A stretch of 64,000 bases of DNA from Azospirillum thiophilum (GTDB lineage: Bacteria; Pseudomonadota; Alphaproteobacteria; Azospirillales; Azospirillaceae): positions 648,513-712,512 of the forward strand of contig NZ_CP012404.1 of the NCBI RefSeq assembly GCF_001305595.1. The letters are read 5' to 3'. The translations under genes were made by a program, and so were the position numbers. Below, piece by piece: positions 41,311 to 49,687 of the stretch (within the stretch, counting starts at the first letter, position 1; every line of letters starts with the position of its first letter). The notes beneath the pieces were generated by a model that made no database searches, was not told the origin of the DNA, and saw nothing but the letters and a program-made list of their open reading frames with translations.

Positions 41311-41787
41311 TCAGGCGCCGCAGCACTTCTTGTGTTTCTTGCCCGACCCGCAGGGGCACGGGTCGTTGCGGCCGATCTTGACCACATGGCGCGGCGGCGC
41401 TTTCGGGTTGACCTCCCCCTCCACATACAGCCACCGGCCATCCTGGTTGCGGAAGGAAGCGCGTTCGTGGTGGACGAGATCCTGGCCGTCACGCCGGAAG
41501 CGGATGCGGAACTCCACCGTGGCGCCGCCGTCCCCGGCCTCCGTGGCGTTCAGCACCTCCAGCCCCTGCCATTCGGCCTCTTCGGCCAGCCGTTCGGCCT
41601 CGGCACGGTTGAAGTCGTCGCGGATTTCGGGCGCGTGCGTACGCTCGACATGGTCCAGGTCGCCGCGAGCGTAGGCGGTGTAGCGGGAGCGCATGAGCGC
41701 TTCGGCCGTCGGGGCGGGGGCGCCGGCGATGATCGGGCCGCAGCACTCGTCGAACGCGCGGGCGGAACCGCAGGGGCAGTTGGACAC
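41311..41787 (-). CDS. YchJ-family protein with two SEC-C motifs
   Basis: A 158-residue protein. It starts with an N-terminal SEC-C motif (NCPCGSARAFDECCGP), a central YchJ middle domain (RSRYTAYARGDLDHVERTH), and a C-terminal SEC-C (RNDPCPCGSGKKHKKCCG). The start is GTG 41787, with AAGGA 8 bases upstream; longer frames lack similarity. Zinc-binding, function unknown. Confidence 0.88.
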   Translation of the reverse strand: MSNCPCGSARAFDECCGPIIAGAPAPTAEALMRSRYTAYARGDLDHVERTHAPEIRDDFNRAEAERLAEEAEWQGLEVLNATEAGDGGATVEFRIRFRRDGQDLVHHERASFRNQDGRWLYVEGEVNPKAPPRHVVKIGRNDPCPCGSGKKHKKCCGA

Positions 41788-42127
41788 CGGAACGATCCTT
41801 CCACAGGGTTGGCTACAAGGGACGCAGGCTACAGGCTCGGCGGCCTTGGGCCACGTGATGCGCGTCGCGCTCCAGCATGGCGGCTTCGGCATGGCAATGG
41901 AAGGGGGCCGCGGAGTCCCCGAGATGTCTTCATACCGAGGGTGACAATCCGGATTGTTACCGGACCGGCTTGCGGTGTCGGGCGCACCGGCCGGCAGAAT
42001 CCCGCCTGGCTCCTTGAACCTCCCCATTTCTTCCAGTGTCCCGGCACTTCCGCCACGCTACGGAAATCGTCTCTGTGGCCGAAAAGATACATCCGATATC
42101 GGAAATGTAATGGTGACAATATTCGAT
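41788..42127. other. Intergenic region without a recognised gene
   Basis: No ORF with family similarity is seen on either strand. The right part becomes AT-richer and leads into the promoter at 42128. Confidence 0.5.
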
Positions 42128-42155
42128 TTGACCCGGACGATTACGTCTCCATAAT
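42128..42155 (+). promoter_or_regulatory. Predicted sigma70 promoter of the DUF1127 gene
   Basis: TTGACC (42128-42133), a 16-base spacer and CATAAT (42150-42155) lie in an AT-rich patch 64 bp before the gene start. Confidence 0.45.
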
Positions 42156-42218
42156 CCTGATTGTCTCGATTGTTCGAGCAACGTGTGCCAGATGATGGCC
42201 CGATGAATGGAGAGTTCG

Positions 42219-42476
42219 ATGCCCCACACCGACGTGACCCGCAGCTCCGGTTCGTACCTGGCCGCCCATGGCGCCGTCCCGGCCGCCGACCGCGCCACCC
42301 GTCGTGTCGCCGGGACCTTCTTCGTCTGGCGGTTGCTCGGCCTGCTGTTCTCCGCGCTGGAGCGGCGCAAACAGCGCAATGCCCTGATGGGGCTGGACGA
42401 CCATCTGCTGAAGGACATCGGCGTCAGCCGCGCCGAGGTCGAGCAGGAAGTGACGAAGCCGTTCTGGCGGGGATGA
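42219..42476 (+). CDS. DUF1127 (YjiS-like) small protein
   Basis: An 85-residue protein. The C-terminal half carries the DUF1127 pattern: FFVWRLLGLLFSALERRKQRNALMGLDDHLLKDIGVSRAEVEQEV. Such small basic proteins are common in alphaproteobacteria, and some affect RNA turnover or phosphate and carbon adaptation. GGAGA at 42209-42213 favours ATG 42219 over the ATG at 42207 that contains it. Confidence 0.85.
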   Translation: MPHTDVTRSSGSYLAAHGAVPAADRATRRVAGTFFVWRLLGLLFSALERRKQRNALMGLDDHLLKDIGVSRAEVEQEVTKPFWRG

Positions 42477-42480
42477 GACG

Positions 42481-42912
42481 ATGGCCGACCAATCCCTTCC
42501 GATCCAGTGCGCCGTCGAATACGCCGTCGAACCGGACCTGACCGCCGACGCCTTCATCGATGTCCTGGAACGCTCCGGGCTGGCCGAGCGCCGGCCCGTG
42601 GGCGACCGGCCGCGGGTGGAGGCGATGCTGCGCAACGCCGGCCTGATCCTCACCGCCCGGGCGGACGGCAGGCTGGTGGGCGTGGCCCGCTCGATCACCG
42701 ACTTCGTCTATTGCTGCTACCTGTCCGACCTCGCCGTCGACCGCGCCCTCCAGGGGCGCGGCATCGGCCGGGAGCTGATGCGCCGCACCCGCGACGCGAT
42801 GGGGGAAGGCACCATGTGCCTGCTGCTGTCGGCGCCCAAGGCGATCAGCTTCTACGAGCAGGCCGGGCTGAAACGGCATGAGCAGGCCTTCCTGTTCACC
42901 GACCTGGAATAA
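42481..42912 (+). CDS. GNAT-family N-acetyltransferase
   Basis: A 143-residue protein with GNAT motif A LSDLAVDRALQGRGIGRELMRRTRDAM (the RGxGxG acetyl-CoA loop), and AISFYEQAGLKRHEQAF as motif B. It starts 5 bp after the DUF1127 stop, so it may be co-transcribed. Substrate unknown. Confidence 0.85.
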   Translation: MADQSLPIQCAVEYAVEPDLTADAFIDVLERSGLAERRPVGDRPRVEAMLRNAGLILTARADGRLVGVARSITDFVYCCYLSDLAVDRALQGRGIGRELMRRTRDAMGEGTMCLLLSAPKAISFYEQAGLKRHEQAFLFTDLE

Positions 42913-42959
42913 TCCCCTTCGCCCCCAGTCCCTTTCGCCCAAGACGGAGCACCGCCGTC

Positions 42960-43976
42960 ATGCCTGACACCATCGCGACGGCCACCGGAGCCGACACCGC
43001 CGGCCTTGCCATCTCCTACGCTGACGTGGCGGCGGCGGCGGAGCGGATCGCCGGCGTCGCCCACCGCACGCCGCTGCTGACCAGCCGCACCGCCGACACG
43101 CTGACCGGCGGCGAGCTGCTGTTCAAGTGCGAAAATTTCCAGCGCACCGGCGCCTTCAAGATCCGCGGCGCCTACAATGCGGTGTCGCGCTTCACCCCGC
43201 TCCAGCGGGCGGTCGGCGTCGTCGCCTATTCGTCCGGCAACCATGCCCAGGCGCTGGCGCTGGCGGCGTCGATGCTGAAGGTGAAGTCCACCATCGTCAT
43301 GCCGCAGGACGCCCCGGCGGCCAAGCTGGCGGCCACCCGCGGCTATGGCGCCGACGTGGTGCTGTACGACCGCTATGCCGAGCCGCCCGACGCCGCCGTC
43401 GCCCGCGTGCTGGAGGAGCGGGGCGGCGTCCTGATCCCGCCCTTCGACCATCCGCATGTGATGGCCGGCCAGGGCACGGTCGCCAAGGAGCTGATCGAGA
43501 CGGCGACGGAGACGGGCGGGCCGCTCGACCTGCTGGTCGTGCCGACCGGCGGCGGCGGGCTGCTGTCCGGCTGCCTGGTCGCCGCGAAGACGCTGAACCC
43601 CGGCTGCCGCGTCGTCGGGGTCGAGCCGGAGGCCGGCAACGACGCCCAGCAGAGCCTGCGCAGCGGCGCCATCGTCCGCATCGACGCGCCGAAGACCATC
43701 GCCGACGGCGCCCAGAGCCGCGCGGTCGGCCAGCTGACCTTCCCGGTGATGCAGCGGCTGGTCGACGACATCGTCACCGTCACCGACGCCGAACTGGTCG
43801 AGGCGATGCGCTTCTTCGCCGCCCGGATGAAGATGATGGTCGAGCCGACCGGCTGCCTTGCCGCCGCCGCGGTGCTGTCGGGCAAGTTCGACGTCCGCGG
43901 CAAGCGGGTCGGCATCGTCGTCACCGGCGGCAATGTCGACCTCGCCCGCTTCGCCTCGCTGGTCCAGGCGGCCTGA
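42960..43976 (+). CDS. Threonine/serine dehydratase (PLP fold-type II)
   Basis: A 338-residue enzyme. The Schiff-base lysine is in RTGAFKIRGAYNAV, the phosphate-cradle glycines in VPTGGGGLLSG, and SSGNHAQALALAA binds the PLP ring. Length and lack of an ACT domain point to a catabolic threonine dehydratase, serine racemase or threo-3-hydroxyaspartate dehydratase, not biosynthetic IlvA. It removes ammonia from a hydroxy-amino acid in the cytoplasm. Confidence 0.85.
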   Translation: MPDTIATATGADTAGLAISYADVAAAAERIAGVAHRTPLLTSRTADTLTGGELLFKCENFQRTGAFKIRGAYNAVSRFTPLQRAVGVVAYSSGNHAQALALAASMLKVKSTIVMPQDAPAAKLAATRGYGADVVLYDRYAEPPDAAVARVLEERGGVLIPPFDHPHVMAGQGTVAKELIETATETGGPLDLLVVPTGGGGLLSGCLVAAKTLNPGCRVVGVEPEAGNDAQQSLRSGAIVRIDAPKTIADGAQSRAVGQLTFPVMQRLVDDIVTVTDAELVEAMRFFAARMKMMVEPTGCLAAAAVLSGKFDVRGKRVGIVVTGGNVDLARFASLVQAA

Positions 43977-44033
43977 CCGGCGCCTCGCCCCACCGCCCGT
44001 CCTTCACATCTTCGCCCCTTCAGGGAGCCACCG

Positions 44034-44825
44034 ATGCGCCTGCCCATCTATCAGGTCGATGCCTTCACCGACCGTGTCTTCGCCGGCAATCCGGCGGCGG
44101 TCGTGCCGCTGGAGTCCTGGCTGCCCGATGACCAGCTCCAGGCCATCGCGGCGGAGAACAATCTGGCGGAGACCGCCTATTTCATCCGCAGCGGCGACGG
44201 GTTCGAACTGCGCTGGTTCACCCCGGCGGTCGAGGTCGACCTGTGCGGCCATGCGACGCTGGCGACCGCCTTCGTCATCTCCACCATCCTGGAGCCCGGC
44301 CGCGACCGCATGGCGTTCGCCACCCGGCAGGCCGGCGTCCTGACCGTCACCCGCGACGGCGACCGCTACACCCTGGACTTCCCCAGCCGTCCCGCCGGCC
44401 CGGCGGAGCACCCCGATCCCGTCCTGTTCGCCGCGCTGGGCGGCCCGGCTCCGGCCGCGGTGCTGCGCGGGCGCGACTATCTGGTCGTCTACGAGACGGC
44501 GGACGCGGTGCGGGCGTTGACGCCGGACATGGCCCTGCTGTCGAAGCTCGACCTGTTCGCGGTCTGCGTCACTGCGCCGGGAGACGGCGACGTGGATTTC
44601 GTCTCGCGCCTGTTCGCCCCGGCCCAGGGCATTCCGGAGGATCCGGTCACCGGCTCCACCCACTGCATGCTGACCCCCTATTGGGCGGAGCGGCTGGGCA
44701 AGACGGTTCTGAACGCCCGTCAGGTCTCGGCCCGCGGCGGTGCGCTGCTGTGCGAGCTGGCCGGCGACCGGGTGAGGATCGGCGGGCAGGCGGTGCTGTA
44801 TCTCGAAGGCTCGATTTTGGTATGA
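44034..44825 (+). CDS. PhzF-family isomerase/epimerase
   Basis: A 263-residue protein with two-fold pseudo-symmetry. Family motifs are QVDAFTDRVFAGNPAAVV, NLAETAYF with the catalytic glutamate, VDLCGHATLATAF and GIPEDPVTGSTHC. The biological substrate of most PhzF-like proteins is unknown. It shares orientation with the dehydratase 57 bp upstream and the VOC gene 7 bp downstream. Confidence 0.88.
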   Translation: MRLPIYQVDAFTDRVFAGNPAAVVPLESWLPDDQLQAIAAENNLAETAYFIRSGDGFELRWFTPAVEVDLCGHATLATAFVISTILEPGRDRMAFATRQAGVLTVTRDGDRYTLDFPSRPAGPAEHPDPVLFAALGGPAPAAVLRGRDYLVVYETADAVRALTPDMALLSKLDLFAVCVTAPGDGDVDFVSRLFAPAQGIPEDPVTGSTHCMLTPYWAERLGKTVLNARQVSARGGALLCELAGDRVRIGGQAVLYLEGSILV

Positions 44826-44832
44826 AGGCAGG

Positions 44833-45222
44833 ATGACCGTCCGGTTCGAGCGCATAGCACCGATTTTGCCGGTCCGCGACGTGCGCGCGGCGCTCGACCA
44901 TTACCGGCGGCTCGGTTTCGAGGTGACCGCCTATGACGACGCCGCCGCGGATCCCGTCTACGGCTTCCTGGCCTGGGGCGACGTCAGCCTCCATCTGGCG
45001 CGGGTTCCCGATCTCGATCCGGCAAACTCGGCGGTGGCCTGCTACCTCTATGTCAGCGATGCCGACGCTCTGCATGCGGCATGGCAGGCCGCCGGAACCG
45101 GCGGCCGCCTGACCGCGGTCGCCGACACCCCCTATGGACTGCGCGAGTTCGCCCATATCGATCCGGACGGCAACCTGCTGCGGATCGGTGCGGCGGCGGA
45201 GAGGACCACCGCCGATGGCTGA
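44833..45222 (+). CDS. VOC-superfamily protein (bleomycin-resistance/glyoxalase-like)
   Basis: A 129-residue protein with the beta-alpha-beta-beta-beta fold in two halves. APILPVRDVRAALDHYRRLGFEV and TPYGLREFAHIDPDGNLLRIG match bleomycin-resistance-like VOC proteins, with metal-ligand candidates H and E missing or weak as in binding-only members. It may sequester a small hydrophobic ligand. Confidence 0.82.
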   Translation: MTVRFERIAPILPVRDVRAALDHYRRLGFEVTAYDDAAADPVYGFLAWGDVSLHLARVPDLDPANSAVACYLYVSDADALHAAWQAAGTGGRLTAVADTPYGLREFAHIDPDGNLLRIGAAAERTTADG

Positions 45223-45313
45223 CGACACCGTCCTTCCCTTCTCGGGGTAGACCCAACAGTCGTGTCACCAGGGGCCATTTGGAAAGCGGTATGGAAAGGC
45301 GACCGAGCCGAGC

Positions 45314-45790
45314 TTATTCCGGCGCGGCGTTAAGGCTTTCGGCGAACTTGTTCATCAGCCGGACCAACTCGGCCACGTCGAGCGGATCCCAATCCGCGAA
45401 GATCGCACGCCCCAGCCGTTCGCGAGCGGCATCGACCGCCTCCGTCATGGCCTTGCCCTCGGGTGTCACCACGGCTTCGCGGACACGCGCATCCCTAGCG
45501 CCTGCCTGACGCCGCACGAGGCCAAGGTCATCAAGCTTAGCAACTTGTCGGCTGACCGTCGTGTAGTCGCGTCCGATCCGGTCAGCGAGGTCCACCACAC
45601 CGATCGGTCCAAACCGCTCGATGCCGACCAGCAGAGGAAACAGCGCGCGGTCAAGCGGGATGCCCGCCGCGCGCACCATCGCCTCGTCGCGCTGTGGGCG
45701 GTTCATCACCGCCAAGATGTCGAGCAACGCGGCGTGCAGCATGCGGATCTGCGCGCCTATGAGTGCATTTTGCACATTGTTCGTTGACAC
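45314..45790 (-). CDS. MarR-family regulator
   Basis: A 158-residue protein with a winged helix: GPIGVVDLADRIGRDYTTVSRQVAKLDDLGLVRRQAGARDARVREAVVTPEG. It is divergent from a flavin monooxygenase gene with a palindrome between them, so it probably represses both until a phenolic or other aromatic ligand binds (inference). Confidence 0.88.
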   Translation of the reverse strand: MSTNNVQNALIGAQIRMLHAALLDILAVMNRPQRDEAMVRAAGIPLDRALFPLLVGIERFGPIGVVDLADRIGRDYTTVSRQVAKLDDLGLVRRQAGARDARVREAVVTPEGKAMTEAVDAARERLGRAIFADWDPLDVAELVRLMNKFAESLNAAPE

Positions 45791-45821
45791 CGGCCCACCC
45801 TTCTGATTTTATATGCATATT
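45785..45821 (+). promoter_or_regulatory. Promoter/operator between marR and the monooxygenase gene
   Basis: TTGACA (45785-45790) overlaps the marR start codon. About 18 bases later comes an AT-rich -10 region that runs into the perfect dyad ATATGCATAT (45812-45821). A MarR dimer on the dyad would block the plus-strand promoter. Confidence 0.5.
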
Positions 45822-45839
45822 ACACGCAATGAGGCCGCC

Positions 45840-47345
45840 ATGACAAACACATTCACCGCCGACGTGGTCGTCTGCGGGGCTGGCGCCGCCGGTCTCGCGC
45901 TGGCCATCGACCTTGCCAGGCGGGGCGTCAGCTTCCGTCTGATCGACAAGGCGGGGACTCCGTTCGGCGGCTCGCGCGGCAAGGGCATCCAGCCCCGCAC
46001 GCTTGAAGTGTTCGAAGACTTCGGCATTGTCGATCGCATCGCGGCGGTCGGCGGGCGCTACCCGAGCCAGCGTGAATACCGGCCGGACGGCACGCACGCG
46101 GACAAGGCGATGTTCGCCGACGCGGTGGCCTCGTCGGACGAGCCGTACCGTGTTCCGTTGATGGTGATGCAGGGCCGGACCGAGCAGGTGATGCGCGAGC
46201 GTCTGGCCGAGCTGGGCCGCCACCCGGAATACGGCTGCGAGCTGAAGGCATTCACCCAGGACGCCGAGGGCATTACAGCCAGCGTTGTTGGAGATGGCGG
46301 CGAGCAGATCATCCGAGCCCGCTATCTGGTTGGCGCCGATGGCGGTCGCAGCTTCGTGCGCCACGCGCTTGGCACCGGGTTCCCCGGCAAGACATTGGGC
46401 GTACGGGCCGTGGTGGCCGATCTTACCCTGTCAGGTCTCGACCGAGCGATCTGGCATCGCTTCAACGACGGCGACATGGCCCGCCAGATGGCCCTCTGCC
46501 CGCTGGCAAAGACCGACCTGTTCCAGTTGCAAGCCCCGATCCCCGCTGAAGGCAATCCGGATCTATCCGTGACGGGCTTGCAGACCTTCGTCACGGCCCG
46601 CGCGCCGGCGGGGTTCGACATCGTGGTGCACCATGTGTCCTGGGCCTCCGCCTACGTCATGAACGCGCGGCTGGCGGACGCCTACCGCACAGGGCGGGTG
46701 TTCTTGGTCGGGGATGCGGCGCACATCCATCCCCCAACCGGCGGACAGGGCCTGAACACCAGCGTGCAGGATGCTTACAATCTCGGCTGGAAGCTGGCAG
46801 CGGTGCTGGCGGGCGCGCCCGATGCACTGCTCGACACCTATGAGGAGGAGCGTCGGCCGATCGCCGCGGCAATGCTGGGGCTATCCACGGGGCTGCTCGA
46901 AGCGGCCAAGCGTGGGGACTTGCGCCGGGGCCGCGAGGTGCAGCAGCTCGATCTGGCCTATCCAACCTCCTCGCTGGCCTGCGAAGCCCCTGAGCGACGC
47001 GGCGGTGTCCTCGCTGGCGACCGTGCGCCGGATGCACCACTCACGGGGGCTGGCGGGCAGCCGGTGCGACTGTTCGAACTCCTGAAAGGCCCGCACTGGA
47101 CGCTGATCGGCTACGAGGCAGACCGCACCACGCAAGCGCCTCGACAGGGGTTGCGCATCCACGCCACCGGCCCCCGTGGCGACCTAACCGACACGCACGG
47201 TCATTTCCGCGACACATACGGCCTCAAGCAAGGGAATTGGGTTCTGGTGCGACCGGACGGGTACATCGGCGCGATCGTCTCGGCGGAACATACCGGCGAC
47301 CTCGAAGGCTATCTGCGTCAGGTCGGTGTGGGTAGGGAGGCCTGA
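45840..47345 (+). CDS. FAD-dependent aromatic monooxygenase (PheA/TfdB family)
   Basis: A 501-residue flavoprotein hydroxylase. Motifs are the GxGxxG motif VVCGAGAAGLALAIDLARRG (residues 9-28), the DG motif VGADGGRSFVRHALG and the GD motif VFLVGDAAHIHPPTGGQGLN. The C-terminal thioredoxin-like domain (after residue 390) is that of the phenol-hydroxylase-type group. It oxygenates an aromatic or similar ring using NAD(P)H. The gene follows a divergent MarR repressor and is 3 bp ahead of a DUF4405 membrane protein. Confidence 0.87.
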   Translation: MTNTFTADVVVCGAGAAGLALAIDLARRGVSFRLIDKAGTPFGGSRGKGIQPRTLEVFEDFGIVDRIAAVGGRYPSQREYRPDGTHADKAMFADAVASSDEPYRVPLMVMQGRTEQVMRERLAELGRHPEYGCELKAFTQDAEGITASVVGDGGEQIIRARYLVGADGGRSFVRHALGTGFPGKTLGVRAVVADLTLSGLDRAIWHRFNDGDMARQMALCPLAKTDLFQLQAPIPAEGNPDLSVTGLQTFVTARAPAGFDIVVHHVSWASAYVMNARLADAYRTGRVFLVGDAAHIHPPTGGQGLNTSVQDAYNLGWKLAAVLAGAPDALLDTYEEERRPIAAAMLGLSTGLLEAAKRGDLRRGREVQQLDLAYPTSSLACEAPERRGGVLAGDRAPDAPLTGAGGQPVRLFELLKGPHWTLIGYEADRTTQAPRQGLRIHATGPRGDLTDTHGHFRDTYGLKQGNWVLVRPDGYIGAIVSAEHTGDLEGYLRQVGVGREA

Positions 47346-47348
47346 GCT

Positions 47349-47846
47349 ATGGCGCAGCGGTTCACCGTACGCACCTGGGCGACGCCCCTCACGATCGGCG
47401 CATTCTTCCTGATGTCAGCCACCGGCGTGCTGATGTTCTTCCACATCGAGGGAGGGCTGACGACAGTGGTTCACCAGTGGTGTTCCTGGCTGTTCCTCGC
47501 CGGAGCAGTCGGACACGCCGTCGCCAACGTGAAGCCGTTCAAAAACCACTTCCGCTCTCCGTTCGGACAGGCGTCTGTCGCCACCTTTAGCCTGATCCTG
47601 GTCGCGTCGTTCTTCACGTGGGGGACTATCACCGGGCCACGCCTGCTAAAGCCCGTGCAGCAGGCAATAATGACGGCTCCCCTGTCGGCCCTGGCAGCGA
47701 TGACTCAGACGCCGCCGGAGGTGCTGTTGCGGCGGTTCGAAGCGTACGGCATCCCGGCCACGGGCCAGCAATCGGTGCAGGACTTGGCCACGCGCGACCA
47801 CCTCAACTCCAACCGGCTGCTCGGTTTGGTATTTCTGCCGGAATGA
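47349..47846 (+). CDS. DUF4405-type membrane protein (cytochrome b561-like)
   Basis: A 165-residue protein with three or four hydrophobic segments (ATPLTIGAFFLMSATGVLMFF, VVHQWCSWLFLAGAVGHAVAN, VATFSLILVASFFTWG). Histidines in HIEGG, HQW and GHAVANVKPFKNHF are placed like haem ligands of b-type transmembrane cytochromes. The C-terminal tail contains PPEVLLRRFEAYGI. Co-transcription with the monooxygenase suggests a joint redox role (inference). Confidence 0.7.
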   Translation: MAQRFTVRTWATPLTIGAFFLMSATGVLMFFHIEGGLTTVVHQWCSWLFLAGAVGHAVANVKPFKNHFRSPFGQASVATFSLILVASFFTWGTITGPRLLKPVQQAIMTAPLSALAAMTQTPPEVLLRRFEAYGIPATGQQSVQDLATRDHLNSNRLLGLVFLPE

Positions 47847-47934
47847 TGCATCGGACATCTTGATTTCTGCACTGGCCGCAGCTTCGGAGATCCAGGACGT
47901 GAGCGTCGATGACGGCACCGGCGCGGAGCTCTGA

Positions 47935-48335
47935 CTGCTGACTGCGGCCGATCGGGCCCTCGTTCGAGAGAAAAGCCGGGCCAACCGCCTTGTCTTTGCC
48001 GCGTTGCTACTGTTCCACCGAGCCCACGGCCGGTTTCCCAGAAGACCGACGGACATCGATGCCAAGACGGCGGAGCATGTGGCCCAGCAACTGGGCATCG
48101 AAGTCCTCCTCGACCTGTGACATCCGGCGACGGACCGGACCTGGAAGCGGCACCGTGCCGAAATCCGCACCCGGCTCGGGTATCGGGAGCCGACCGTCGC
48201 CGACACCGAGGCGCTCGAGGTTTGGCTGTGCGATCGGGGGCGAAGGTGCGCACGGATGCCGATCACTTGGCCTCTCTCCTCATGGGCCGCTGCCGCGAAC
48301 TGCGGATCGAACCGCCGGCTCCCAAGCAGGAGAAT
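47935..48335 (+). pseudogene. Tn3-family transposase N-terminal remnant
   Basis: Translation gives the DUF4158-type N-terminus of Tn3 transposases: NRLVFAALLLFHRAHGRFPRRP, then AEHVAQQLGIEVLLDL, an in-frame stop at 48118-48120, and HRAEIRTRLGYREPTVADTE. After a frameshift near 48240 it continues with LMGRCRELRIEPPAP. The rest of the roughly 1000-residue protein and its inverted repeats are absent. Confidence 0.75.
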
Positions 48336-48339
48336 GTCC

Positions 48340-48536
48340 AGCTCTCCTCCTTCGGCTGCCGCTTCCATCCCGTGGTCAGCGCCAGCGGCGACCCGGCCGA
48401 CATGGTCGCCGGCACCCTGTTCGAGATCGCCGCCGCAGAGCTGGCCGCCGCCGATTCCTACGAGGTGGCGGAGTACCGGCGCGTCCCCGCCCGCCTCGCC
48501 TCCGGGGCGGACGCCTGGGTCTATGTGAAGGCATGA
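48340..48536 (+). pseudogene. Truncated gamma-glutamylcyclotransferase-like gene (3' fragment)
   Basis: About 65 residues match the C-terminal part of AIG2/GGCT-type proteins: FHPVVSASGDPADMVAGTLF, then LAAADSYEVAEYRRVPARL and AWVYV. The N-terminal half with the YGTL motif is missing, replaced by the Tn3 remnant. It is probably a gene cut by the transposon. Confidence 0.6.
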
Positions 48537-48571
48537 CGCCAGGGGCATGACGCTGTAGCGGCGAGGCGCCG

Positions 48572-49612
48572 TCAGCAGCGGCGGGGCCGGACGAAACACT
48601 GCTCGGTCACTTCGGTCCCCCATTGGCTGCCCGGCCGCTCGTCGGCCAGGGCGAAGCCGGCCGCTTCATAGAGGCGCCGGGCGGCATCCAGCCCGCGGAA
48701 GGTCCACAGCCGGGTTTCGTTGAAGCCGCTGCGGTCGACGAACCCCATCGCCTCGTCGAGCAGCCGCCGGCCGAGCCCGCCGCCGCGCCGCCCGTCCTCG
48801 ACGATGAACCAGCGCAGATGGGCGATGCCGGGCGCGGGCGCGTCGCCGGACAGATCCTCGCCGTCGATGGCGAGGGTGCCGACGATGCGGTCGCCGTCCA
48901 GCGCCGTCCAGACGGCGTTGCCGGGACGGTCGAGCCGCGGCACGAACTCCGCCAGCCCGGCCGCGACCTTGCTCTCGAAGGCGGCGCCGAAGCCATGGGC
49001 GCGGGCGTAGAAGCGCGCATGCATCTCCACCGCCCGGCCGATCAGTCCGGGCCGATGGCCCAGTTCAATGCGAACGGGCTCGATGCGCAAGGCCGGGACA
49101 CTCTCCACCGGCCGCCCCTCCCGCCGCCCGCCATCCGCCGCGGCCCGGCGGTCCTGCAGGGCGCCGGCATAGAGCCGCAGCCCCTCCACCACCGTCGCAT
49201 GGTCGGCGGCGGGCAGGCAGGCCAGGGCGCTGCCGACCTGATCATGGGCAAAGGCGTCGATGGCGGCGAGCGTCCGCCGCCCCTGCGCGGTCAGGGTGAG
49301 CCGTTTCGCCCGCCCGTCGGTCTCGCTGCCGCCTTCCGCCAGTTCCCCGGCGCCGACCAGCTTGCGCAGCATCCGGCTGACGCTGGATTTCTCCAGGTTC
49401 AACCGCTGGCACAGCTCGGTCGCGGTCAGGCTGCCCCGCCCGCCGATCTCGATCAGCGCATGCACCGCCGAGGCCGGCAGCTCGGTTCCGGCCAGGGTCG
49501 CCCTCATGAAGCCGAGTTCGCGCACGATCCGGCGCGACGCGTCGCGGATCGGCAGGACGGCGTCCCCGGCCGCCAAGGCGGCATCGGATGTGGAATGGGC
49601 AGGCACAGGCAT
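48572..49612 (-). CDS. MarR regulator fused to GNAT acetyltransferase
   Basis: A 346-residue two-domain protein. Residues about 25-150 form a MarR winged helix (GSLTATELCQRLNLEKSSVSRMLRKLVGAGEL with basic wing TDGRAKRLTLT). Residues about 185-340 form a GNAT domain with VEDGRRGGGLGRRLLDEAMGF as the acetyl-CoA loop. CGGAG 6 bases upstream favours ATG 49612; the longer start at 49639 lies inside a palindrome. The fusion is a recurring bacterial architecture of unknown substrate. Confidence 0.85.
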   Translation of the reverse strand: MPVPAHSTSDAALAAGDAVLPIRDASRRIVRELGFMRATLAGTELPASAVHALIEIGGRGSLTATELCQRLNLEKSSVSRMLRKLVGAGELAEGGSETDGRAKRLTLTAQGRRTLAAIDAFAHDQVGSALACLPAADHATVVEGLRLYAGALQDRRAAADGGRREGRPVESVPALRIEPVRIELGHRPGLIGRAVEMHARFYARAHGFGAAFESKVAAGLAEFVPRLDRPGNAVWTALDGDRIVGTLAIDGEDLSGDAPAPGIAHLRWFIVEDGRRGGGLGRRLLDEAMGFVDRSGFNETRLWTFRGLDAARRLYEAAGFALADERPGSQWGTEVTEQCFVRPRRC

Positions 49613-49620
49613 GTGCGGCT

Positions 49621-49653
49621 CCGGACATGGTTGCATCATACAACCATGTCCGG
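49621..49653. promoter_or_regulatory. 13-bp perfect inverted repeat upstream of the MarR-GNAT gene
   Basis: CCGGACATGGTTG (49621-49633) and its complement CAACCATGTCCGG (49641-49653) flank CATCATA. It is centred 25 bp before the chosen start, so it is a likely autoregulatory MarR operator. Confidence 0.65.
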
Positions 49654-49687
49654 ACGGGAGCTGTCTGTAAAGCGGGTGGGCGCGGTG

